Assembly: GCF_001029105.3 (NCBI RefSeq)
Contig: NZ_CP011807.3
Location: 434,001 to 498,000 of the forward strand
Length of the DNA stretch: 64,000 bases
Source of the DNA: Pandoraea faecigallinarum
GTDB lineage: Bacteria; Pseudomonadota; Gammaproteobacteria; Burkholderiales; Burkholderiaceae
Direction of reading: 5' to 3'
Shown here piece after piece: positions 58,023 to 64,000 of this stretch (position 1 is its first letter; each line of letters begins with the position of its first letter). The notes under the pieces are model-generated. The model was not told the DNA's origin, ran no database searches, and saw nothing but the letters and a program-made list of their open reading frames with translations. Position numbers and translations under genes: made by a program.

Positions 58023-58506
58023 TGCGCGTTCTCCCGGACTCCCGCACACCGACGAGTGCGCGCGGACGAGAGTCCAATTTAGGCAGAGGGCGGTGCCCGG
58101 ACAACTGTATACGTTGACAGGGGCAGCGCGGCGCAACGGTCGACCAGTCCGGCGCGGGGCAGTCCGGGCAGCCGTGACGTGTCGGAGCGAAGGCGGCGGT
58201 ACTTCAACCATCGTTTACATCGCATCACACGACGTGCCCGGTTCGATAGCCGATACGCTTCGCAGACATCGGCAGATGTCGATCTACGCGTTCGATAGCA
58301 CCGCCATCTGCACCGAACATCGTCGAATCGGCGACGTCCGCCCGCAGCCTGGCGGCGTTCGTCTCCGAAATATGTTGTAACACGCGTCACCTTGCTGCGT
58401 TTCCGGCGTTGTTTCAGAATATTCGAACTTTGTTTTGCGTGGCAAAACAATGCGCCCGGCATGGTTATTCCCGGGTGGATGTTCCGGATGCAAGCCAGGA
58501 GCCAGC
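58023..58506. other. 484-bp divergent intergenic region, paralogue B to amidohydrolase
   Basis: Holds promoter B, then ~180 bp not present in unit 1, including the inverted repeat GACATC-GGCA-GATGTC (58265-58280), the conserved unit end at ~58356-58414, and from 58415 the leader of the N-formylglutamate amidohydrolase gene. No credible gene. Confidence 0.6.
58076..58120 (-). promoter_or_regulatory. Promoter B with lux-box-like dyad
   Basis: Minus strand: CTGTCAACGTATACAG (58105-58120, CT-N12-AG, partial dyad), directly followed by -35 TTGTCC (58099-58104), 17-bp spacer and -10 TAAATT (58076-58081), then ATTGGAC as in promoter A. Leader of ~47 bases as in A. Confidence 0.7.
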
Positions 58507-59400
58507 ATGTCCCGTCAGGTCACCGAGGGCCGATTCTATGTGGAAGCACCGTATGGCGGCACCAGTGGCCGCAGCGGGCGCTTGCCTCTGGTCCTCGACG
58601 CGCCTCGCAGCGGCCACGTCCTTCCCCCGGATTTCGACACCATCGCCTCCACGGCGGCGATCCTCGCCTGCGGCGACGTGCGCGTCGACGAACTGTGGTC
58701 GGTGGCCACGCGTCACGGCGCAACACTGGTCGCCGCCCTTTTTCCGTGCGCCTACATCGATCCCGATCGCGCCGAGTCGGACATCGATCCCGAGTTGCTC
58801 GCCAGCCTGTGGCCGCACGACGCGCGCCCGCAGGCGTTCAGCGAGCGTGGTGTGGGCCTGCTGCACCGGTTCGCCGCACCCAATGTGCCGCTCTATGACC
58901 GTCGTCTGACGGTGCCTGAAGTGGAGCGCCGTATCCATGACTACTACCGCCCGTATCGCCATGTGCTGCGCGACGCAATCGAGGCCGCGTGGCAGCGTCA
59001 CGGTGTGGTCTGGCATCTCGACTGCCATTCGATGCGCCCGCGTGGTGGCGCGCTCGACCCCGACGCGGGCATGACGCGCCCGGATGTCCTCGTGAGCGAC
59101 GGCGACGGCACCACGGCCGAACCCGCGTTCTCGCGCTGGGTGATCGCGGAATTCACGCGTCTGGGTTTTCGCGCCGCTTACAACGCGCCCGGTCGCTGCG
59201 GCGATCTCGTGCGTCACTTCGGGCGCCCGTCCGAAGGACGTCACAGCGTGCAGATCGAGTTGAACGAGGCGCTGTACCTGAATGAATCGAGCGGCGAAAA
59301 GCACGTGCGGCATGACGGTTTTTCGACGCTGCAATCGCAACTTGGCCAATTTGCGGCGGCGCTCGCCGCGTATGCCGAACAACATAGCGAGGAAGTTTGA
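58507..59400 (+). CDS. N-formylglutamate amidohydrolase family protein
   Basis: 297 residues. FYVEAPYGGTSGRSGRLPLVLDAPRSG, metal/catalytic segment HLDCHSMRPRG (near 170-180), and RHSVQIELNEALYLNE at the C-terminal end match the FGase (HutG-type) family that releases formate or another acyl group from N-acyl-glutamate-like substrates. Start at 58507, supported by AGGAG; ATG 58435 is unlikely. Its stop overlaps the IclR start (TGATG). The rest of the histidine pathway is absent, so another N-acyl substrate supplied by the transporter downstream is likely. Confidence 0.87.
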   Translation: MSRQVTEGRFYVEAPYGGTSGRSGRLPLVLDAPRSGHVLPPDFDTIASTAAILACGDVRVDELWSVATRHGATLVAALFPCAYIDPDRAESDIDPELLASLWPHDARPQAFSERGVGLLHRFAAPNVPLYDRRLTVPEVERRIHDYYRPYRHVLRDAIEAAWQRHGVVWHLDCHSMRPRGGALDPDAGMTRPDVLVSDGDGTTAEPAFSRWVIAEFTRLGFRAAYNAPGRCGDLVRHFGRPSEGRHSVQIELNEALYLNESSGEKHVRHDGFSTLQSQLGQFAAALAAYAEQHSEEV

Positions 59401-60179
59401 TGGACTACACAGTCGCTTCGGTCGACACGGCGCTTTCGCTGTTGTCGCTGGTCGGGGAATGCCCCGGCCTGGGTGTGACGGAACTGGCGCAGCGCGCTGG
59501 CTTAAACAAGTCGCGGGCGTTTCGTCTGCTGGCGACGCTCGAACAGCACCGCTGGGTGGTCCGTGAGGGCAGCCCGGTCACGTACGTACTCGGCGCGCAG
59601 GCGCTGGTGCTGGGCGTGGCGGGGCATGAGCAGGTCAACCTCGTGAAAGTCGCGCACCGCCATCTCCAGTCGCTCAATCGTGCACTTAACGAGAACATCC
59701 AGCTTCGTGTGCGCGACGGTCTCGAATCGCTGTGCGTCGCGCGTGTGGAATCCACGCACGAACTGCGCGTGCATGGTGTCGTGGGCAACCGCCGCCCGTT
59801 GTACGTGGGCGCGTCGGGCCGTGTGCTGCTGGCCTTCGCCTCCGACGACGTACGCGCCCAGGTGCTTGGCCGCCCGCGCAAGCGCTTCACGGCGGGCACG
59901 CTCATCGAGCGTGACGAACTGGCCGCCGAACTGCTGAACGTGCGCCGTCAGGATTGCGCGGTGAGCTTCGGGGAACTCGCGCCGGAAGCCGTCTCGGTCG
60001 CCGTGCCGGTGCGCGACGCGTCGGGCGAGGTGACCGCATCGCTGTCGGCGTCGGGCCCGTCTTCGCGCATGACGCGCGCCCTGCTGCCCGATATTTCGTC
60101 GCGGCTGTCGGCGTGCGCCGCGGAAATCTCCGCCGCGCTCGGTTATCAGGCGCCCGTGCCGGAAACGCTGTCGGCCTGA
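59400..60179 (+). CDS. IclR-family regulator of the transporter cluster
   Basis: 259 residues. Winged helix in VASVDTALSLLSLVGECPGLGVTELAQRAGLNKSRAFRLLATLEQHRWV; GAF-type effector domain with GNRRPLYVGASGRVLLAF and LAPEAVSVAVPVRDASGEV. ATG overlaps the amidohydrolase stop, GAGGAAG upstream. Likely controls the transporter 310 bp downstream; TGGAAAACCA-type boxes are present there. Confidence 0.9.
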   Translation: MDYTVASVDTALSLLSLVGECPGLGVTELAQRAGLNKSRAFRLLATLEQHRWVVREGSPVTYVLGAQALVLGVAGHEQVNLVKVAHRHLQSLNRALNENIQLRVRDGLESLCVARVESTHELRVHGVVGNRRPLYVGASGRVLLAFASDDVRAQVLGRPRKRFTAGTLIERDELAAELLNVRRQDCAVSFGELAPEAVSVAVPVRDASGEVTASLSASGPSSRMTRALLPDISSRLSACAAEISAALGYQAPVPETLSA

Positions 60180-60281
60180 CATGGGGCACGGCCCCGCCAC
60201 CGCGCGCCAACGTGTCCGGGCATGACGGCGGCGCGCCGGCACATTGTGCCTGGCCGGAGAATTTCACCGAACCCCGCGTTT

Positions 60282-60326
60282 TTCTGGAAAACCAGAATGC
60301 TACTGCATTGATTTTCTGGTTTTCCA
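60282..60326. promoter_or_regulatory. Candidate IclR operator (13-bp inverted repeat)
   Basis: TGGAAAACCAGAA (60285-60297) and TTCTGGTTTTCCA (60314-60326) are a perfect inverted repeat; the left arm extends to TTCTGG-AAAA-CCAGAA. TGGAAA...TTTCCA elements are typical for IclR proteins. Confidence 0.55.
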
Positions 60327-60385
60327 TATAACCGAACATCGGGTTTTCCACAGCTTCCCACAATTAAATCAAAGATTTAACGCGA

Positions 60386-60401
60386 TGGCATAAGAATTGC
60401 T
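60386..60401 (+). promoter_or_regulatory. Sigma-54 (-24/-12) promoter
   Basis: TGGCATAAGAATTGCT fits TGGCAYRNNNNTTGCW at every fixed position, with GG and GC at the right spacing. Predicted start ~60412, a 78-base leader to the binding-protein gene. Needs an enhancer-binding activator. Confidence 0.7.
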
Positions 60402-60489
60402 TTCTAACGCGCGTGCTGCCTGAAAGGACGGAATCCCATCCGGAATCCGGAAAACCAGAGCGAGCCGTTCTAATAAGAGAGGAGACCTT

Positions 60490-61458
60490 ATGTTCAAGCA
60501 ATGTCTTGCCGCTGCTGCGCTGTGTGCGGCTTCGCTACACGCTTTTGCCGAGGATCTGGTGCGGTTGGGGAACCTGAAATTCGCCCACTACGGCGCCGTG
60601 TCGTACATGAAAAAAATCGGCCCGAAGTACGGCCTGAAGATCGAAGAACACATGTTTGCCAAGGGCGTGGACATCATGCCCGCAATTCTGGCGGGCGATA
60701 TCGACGTTTCGGCAAGCGCGCTCGATGCTGCTATCGCCGGTCGTGCGCAGCGTGCGCCGATCTACGCGGTGGCCGGATTCGCTAAAGGTGGCGTGCGTCT
60801 CGTAGCGAAGAAGGGATTGCCGATCACCAAGGTGGCCGATCTCAAGGGCAAGAGGGTGGGCGTGGCCCGTGGCGGCGCCCAGGAACTGATTCTGTATGCG
60901 GAACTGGCCAAGGCCGGCCTGACATGGTCGGATCAGCCGGGCAAGGACGTGCAGATCATGTTCATGGCCTTCGCCGATCTGAATCAGGCGCTCGCCGCCG
61001 GTAGCATCGACGCGATGTGCCAGTCCGAGCCGCAAGCTTCGCAATCCATCAACAAGGGCTTCGGTGTCGAAGTGCTCAAGCCGTACGACACGCCGATCGG
61101 CGAGCCTGTGCGCGCGCTCGTCATCACCGAGAAGCTCTACAAGGAGAAGCCGGACGTGGCGCAACGCCTGATGTACGCGTTCGTCGAAGCAACCGACTAC
61201 TTCATCAAGCATCCGAAAGCGGCCGAAAAATTCGTTCGCGAGGACATGTTCAAGAACCAGATCACCGAGCAGGACTTCACGGACGCCATCGGCAATTCGC
61301 CGTACAGCTACGACCTGAGCCTCTCGCATGTCCAGCTCACGACCGACCTCATGAAGAAGTACGGCGTGGGCAAGTTGCAGGATCCGGTGCCGAAGGCTGA
61401 AGACTGGGTCAAACTCGACCTGCTCGCCAAGGCCAAAACCAAGCTGAACATCAAGTAA
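60490..61458 (+). CDS. NitT/TauT-family ABC substrate-binding protein
   Basis: 322 residues. Signal peptide MFKQCLAAAALCAASLHAFA, then the NMT1/SsuA-like fold (LKFAHYGAVSYMKKIGPKYGLKIEEHMFAKGVDIMPAILAGDIDVSASALDAAIAG, LKGKRVGVARGGAQELIL). Substrate class: sulfonates, taurine, nitrate, pyrimidine precursors or other small acids. First gene of SBP-permease-ATPase under the sigma-54 promoter. Confidence 0.92.
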   Translation: MFKQCLAAAALCAASLHAFAEDLVRLGNLKFAHYGAVSYMKKIGPKYGLKIEEHMFAKGVDIMPAILAGDIDVSASALDAAIAGRAQRAPIYAVAGFAKGGVRLVAKKGLPITKVADLKGKRVGVARGGAQELILYAELAKAGLTWSDQPGKDVQIMFMAFADLNQALAAGSIDAMCQSEPQASQSINKGFGVEVLKPYDTPIGEPVRALVITEKLYKEKPDVAQRLMYAFVEATDYFIKHPKAAEKFVREDMFKNQITEQDFTDAIGNSPYSYDLSLSHVQLTTDLMKKYGVGKLQDPVPKAEDWVKLDLLAKAKTKLNIK

Positions 61459-61472
61459 GGCGAGGCGAACGG

Positions 61473-62327
61473 ATGTCTGCCGTACTTCCCAAGCCGACCG
61501 CCTCGGGCGCATCGGGCACTTCACGCACCGCGCGCATGCTGCGCGGTGTGCTGATTCCGGTCGCCGTCGTGGTGATCTGGCAGGTCGTCACCGGCCTGGG
61601 CTGGATCAACCCGATCATTCTCCCGTCGCCGCTTGCCGTCGTGGCCAAGTGGTGGCAATACCTCAAGCCGACCGTGGCCATGGCCGACGGCTTCAACGCG
61701 TGGCTGCAATCGAGCGAACTGCTCATGGATGCCACGCACAGCCTGTACCGCGTGGTGATGGGCTTTCTCGTCGGTGCAGGCATCGCGCTGCCGCTGGGCC
61801 TGCTCATGGGCACGAGCACGCGCGTCTACGGTCTGTTCAATCCGCTGGTGCAGGTGGTGCGTCCGATTCCCCCGATCGCGTACATTCCGCTTGCCATCCT
61901 TTGGTTCGGTCTGGGTAATCCCCCCGCGTTCTTCCTGATCGCGCTGGGAGCGTTCTTTCCGGTGCTGATGAATACGATCGCCGGCGTGCGGCATGTCGAC
62001 GGCATTTATCTGCGTGCCGCGCGCAATCTCGGCGCGGGCCAGCTGACCATCTTCCGCCGCGTGATTCTGCCGGCGGCGACGCCCTACATTCTGTCCGGTG
62101 TACGTATCGGCATCGGCACGGCGTTCATCGTCGTGATCGTGGCCGAGATGATCGCCGTGAACAACGGCCTGGGCTACCGCATTCTGGAAGCGCGCGAGTA
62201 CATGTGGTCCGACAAGATCATCGCCGGCATGCTGACCATCGGCCTGCTCGGTCTGGTGATCGACCTTGGCATGGACCGTCTCAACAACCACCTGCTCAAG
62301 TGGCACCGTGGTCTGGAAACCAAGTGA
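61473..62327 (+). CDS. ABC permease, NitT/TauT (SsuC-like)
   Basis: 284 residues, six membrane segments. RVVMGFLVGAGIALPLGLLMG and the EAA-like loop YLRAARNLGAGQLTIFRRVILPAATPYILSGVRIGIGTAF. 14 bp after the binding-protein gene. Confidence 0.93.
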   Translation: MSAVLPKPTASGASGTSRTARMLRGVLIPVAVVVIWQVVTGLGWINPIILPSPLAVVAKWWQYLKPTVAMADGFNAWLQSSELLMDATHSLYRVVMGFLVGAGIALPLGLLMGTSTRVYGLFNPLVQVVRPIPPIAYIPLAILWFGLGNPPAFFLIALGAFFPVLMNTIAGVRHVDGIYLRAARNLGAGQLTIFRRVILPAATPYILSGVRIGIGTAFIVVIVAEMIAVNNGLGYRILEAREYMWSDKIIAGMLTIGLLGLVIDLGMDRLNNHLLKWHRGLETK

Positions 62328-62337
62328 GGCGATCAAC

Positions 62338-63132
62338 ATGCTGATTCAAATCGATCACGTCAACAAACAGTTCCCCGTTCCCGGCGGTGTCGTCGATGCG
62401 CTCAAGGACATCGATCTGAACATCGACGCGGGCGAGTTCGTCTGCCTGCTCGGGCCGTCGGGCTGCGGCAAGTCGACGCTGCTCAACGCGCTGGCCGGTT
62501 TCGTGCAGCCGACCTCGGGTTCGATCCGCATCGACGGTCGTGCCGGCGCTGCCGCACAGCCGGGGCCGGATCGCGGCATGGTGTTTCAGGAGTACGCGCT
62601 GTTTCCGTGGATGACGGTGGCGCAGAACATCGCTTTCGGACTGGAAATCAAGGGCATGAAACGCGCCGACATCAATGAGCGCGTGGGCCTGCTGCTCGGC
62701 AAGCTCAATCTGCGCGAGTTTCGCGATCGCTTTCCGCGCGATCTGTCGGGCGGCATGCGTCAACGCGTGGCCATTGCGCGGGTGCTTGCCCTCGACAGCC
62801 CGATCATGCTCATGGACGAGCCGTTCGGCGCACTCGACGCGCTTACCCGTCGCACGTTGCAGGACGAACTGCTGCGCATCTGGGAGGAATTCAAGAAGAC
62901 GATCATATTCGTCACACACAGCATCGAGGAGTCGATCTATCTGGCCGACCGGGTCGTCGTCATGACGTACCGGCCGGGCACGGTCAAGCGGGACATGGTC
63001 ATCGACCTGCCCCGTGCGCGCGACACGGCAGGCAGCGAATTCAACGAACTGAAGAAGGCGCTGGCCCAGATGGTGATGGAGGAGCAAATGCGCTTTGCGC
63101 AAAGCGAGATTCGCGGCGTCGCCGCGGATTGA
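62338..63132 (+). CDS. ABC ATPase, NitT/TauT (SsuB-like)
   Basis: 264 residues. Walker A GPSGCGKSTL (near 40), Q-loop VFQEYALFPWMT, signature LSGGMRQRVAIARVL (near 139), Walker B MLMDEPFGALDA and H-loop FVTHS. Completes the importer; 10 bp after the permease gene. Confidence 0.95.
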   Translation: MLIQIDHVNKQFPVPGGVVDALKDIDLNIDAGEFVCLLGPSGCGKSTLLNALAGFVQPTSGSIRIDGRAGAAAQPGPDRGMVFQEYALFPWMTVAQNIAFGLEIKGMKRADINERVGLLLGKLNLREFRDRFPRDLSGGMRQRVAIARVLALDSPIMLMDEPFGALDALTRRTLQDELLRIWEEFKKTIIFVTHSIEESIYLADRVVVMTYRPGTVKRDMVIDLPRARDTAGSEFNELKKALAQMVMEEQMRFAQSEIRGVAAD

Positions 63133-63176
63133 TAACAAGGGTGGTGGCTTGCCCCGCTGCCTGAAGAGGAAACAAC

Positions 63177-64000
63177 ATGCAAACTCAGACCAAGAAACCT
63201 TTTTACCGCATTCTGTACGTACAGGTGCTGTTTGCCATCGTCGTCGGCATTCTGCTCGGCCATTTCAGGCCCGATCTGGCCGTCGAGATGAAGCCGCTCG
63301 GCGACGCGTTCATCAAGCTTATCAAGATGATCATCGGCCCGGTGATCTTCTGTACTGTCGTGACCGGTATCGCCGGCATGGAAGACATGAAGAAGGTCGG
63401 CCGCGTTGGCGGCAAGGCGCTGATCTACTTTGAAGTGGTCTCGACGCTGGCGCTGGTGATCGGTCTGATCGCCACGCACGTTCTGAAGCCGGGCGCGGGC
63501 TTTAACGTCGACATCCACTCGCTCGACCCGAAGGCCATCGCCGGCTACGCCGAGAAGGCAGCCCACGGCGACACGTTCACCGACTTTCTGCTTCACCTGA
63601 TTCCGAACACGATTACCGATGCGTTCGCCAAGGGTGAAATTCTCCAGATCCTCGTGATCGCCATTCTGTTCGGCGCGGCGCTGGGCGCCATCGGCGAGCG
63701 TGGCCGTGTGGTGACGAACTGGATCGACAGCGTGTCGGGCGTGCTTTTTCGCGTGGTGCACATCATCACCAAGGTTGCACCGCTGGGCGCGTTCGGCGCC
63801 ATGGCCTTCACCATCGGCAAGTACGGCATCGCCTCGCTGGTGCCGCTGGCCAAGCTGATGGGGACGTTCTATCTGACGTCGTTCCTGTTCGTGATCGTTG
63901 TGCTGGGTCTGATCGCCAGGTTCACCGGCTTCTCGATCTTCCGCTTCCTCGCCTATATCAAGGAAGAGCTGCTGATCGTGCTGGGGACGAGCTCGTCGGA
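63177..64000 (+). CDS. dctA: C4-dicarboxylate transporter DctA (3' end outside window)
   Basis: The frame stays open to the last base; 274 residues visible of ~430. [76 protein letters not shown] and, at the edge, LGTSSS (start of the serine-rich re-entrant loop) identify a dicarboxylate/amino acid:cation symporter of the DctA type. Start at 63177 with GAGGAAACAAC upstream. 44 bp after the ATPase, so it may be read from the same sigma-54 promoter. Confidence 0.93.
   Translation, partial: MQTQTKKPFYRILYVQVLFAIVVGILLGHFRPDLAVEMKPLGDAFIKLIKMIIGPVIFCTVVTGIAGMEDMKKVGRVGGKALIYFEVVSTLALVIGLIATHVLKPGAGFNVDIHSLDPKAIAGYAEKAAHGDTFTDFLLHLIPNTITDAFAKGEILQILVIAILFGAALGAIGERGRVVTNWIDSVSGVLFRVVHIITKVAPLGAFGAMAFTIGKYGIASLVPLAKLMGTFYLTSFLFVIVVLGLIARFTGFSIFRFLAYIKEELLIVLGTSSS

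Larger units (their letters stand above)
57173..58414. repeat. Duplication unit 2 (lipA relic, second paralogue, its promoter)
   Basis: 1242 bp, diverged copy of 55992-57172. Contains about 180 bp of extra sequence between lux box and unit end compared with unit 1. Ends before CAG at 58415, beyond which the sequence is unique. Confidence 0.78.
60180..60489 (+). other. 310-bp regulatory region ahead of ABC transporter
   Basis: No gene. Contains, in order, a dyad GGCACATTGTGCC (60238-60250), paired boxes TTCTGGAAAACCAGAA (60282-60297) and TTCTGGTTTTCCA (60314-60326), an AT-rich stretch, the sigma-54 element (60386-60401), a third GGAAAACCAGA box (60449-60459) and the ribosome site GAGGAG. Confidence 0.7.

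Noticed and set aside
60238..60250. GGCACATTGTGCC as an NtrC enhancer ahead of the sigma-54 promoter
   Set aside because: Half-site spacing is GCAC-N3-GTGC, not the TGCAC-type 17-bp NtrC site. The activator is left open.

Overview
The window is about 64 kb of GC-rich chromosomal DNA from a betaproteobacterium, most likely Burkholderiaceae and probably Pandoraea or a close relative (inference). Pointers are the two-gene methionine synthase, the DUF1840, DUF2917 and DUF3567 proteins, a PhaM-like granule protein, the ybeD/lipB/lipA lipoate cluster next to a D-Ala-D-Ala carboxypeptidase, and coaX coupled to birA. I saw no rRNA, tRNA, CRISPR array, insertion sequence or prophage. Coding density is high, and both ends cut genes: an MBL-fold hydrolase at base 1 and dctA at base 64000.

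Layout. 1-3.0 kb: MBL hydrolase, MHS-type transporter, Pro-rich lipoprotein. 3.1-10.1 kb: a hydantoin-degradation operon on the minus strand (hydantoin racemase, Asp/Glu racemase, hydantoinase, N-carbamoyl-D-amino-acid hydrolase, MFS transporter, flavin reductase) with a divergent LysR gene. 10.1-14.9 kb: SDR, dsbA, SPOR protein, argS, DUF1840. 15.1-20.9 kb: small secreted protein, MgtC-like protein, metH in two parts, rhodanese. 21-26 kb: DUF3567, alpha/beta hydrolase, DUF3108 protein, and an IclR regulator divergent from a fumarylacetoacetase-family gene. 26-32 kb: branched-chain-type binding protein, enoyl-CoA hydratase, PhaM-like protein, patatin, AraC. 32-41 kb: LysE exporter, NTF2/chalcone-isomerase-like pair, ferritin-like di-iron protein, rfaE2, asparaginase, SPOR protein, coaX, birA. 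41-48 kb: an MCE-type lipid transporter operon, VanZ, MFS. 48-56 kb: ferredoxin, hydrolase, D-Ala-D-Ala carboxypeptidase, D-amino-acid transaminase, ybeD, an inserted LysR/DUF2917/EamA group, lipB, lipA. 56.2-58.4 kb: two unrecognised paralogous genes. 58.5-64 kb: N-formylglutamate amidohydrolase, IclR, a NitT/TauT-type ABC transporter and dctA.

The most unusual region is 56-58.4 kb. Two paralogues of unknown function sit in tandem on the minus strand in DNA of visibly lower GC. Each has a near-identical promoter with a CT-N12-AG dyad directly upstream of the -35 element, the architecture of a LuxR-type quorum-sensing box. The pair arose by a tandem duplication that also copied the 3' end of lipA, leaving a broken lipA fragment between them. 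Other regulatory signals: a near-perfect sigma-54 promoter with IclR-like boxes ahead of the ABC transporter at 60.4 kb, three TGTAA direct repeats phased at exactly 10 bp ahead of the small secreted protein at 15.5 kb, and an intrinsic terminator placed almost on the ribosome-binding site of the enoyl-CoA hydratase at 27.5 kb. Several genes also carry in-frame 9-bp tandem repeats. All motif calls were made by eye, without database searches.
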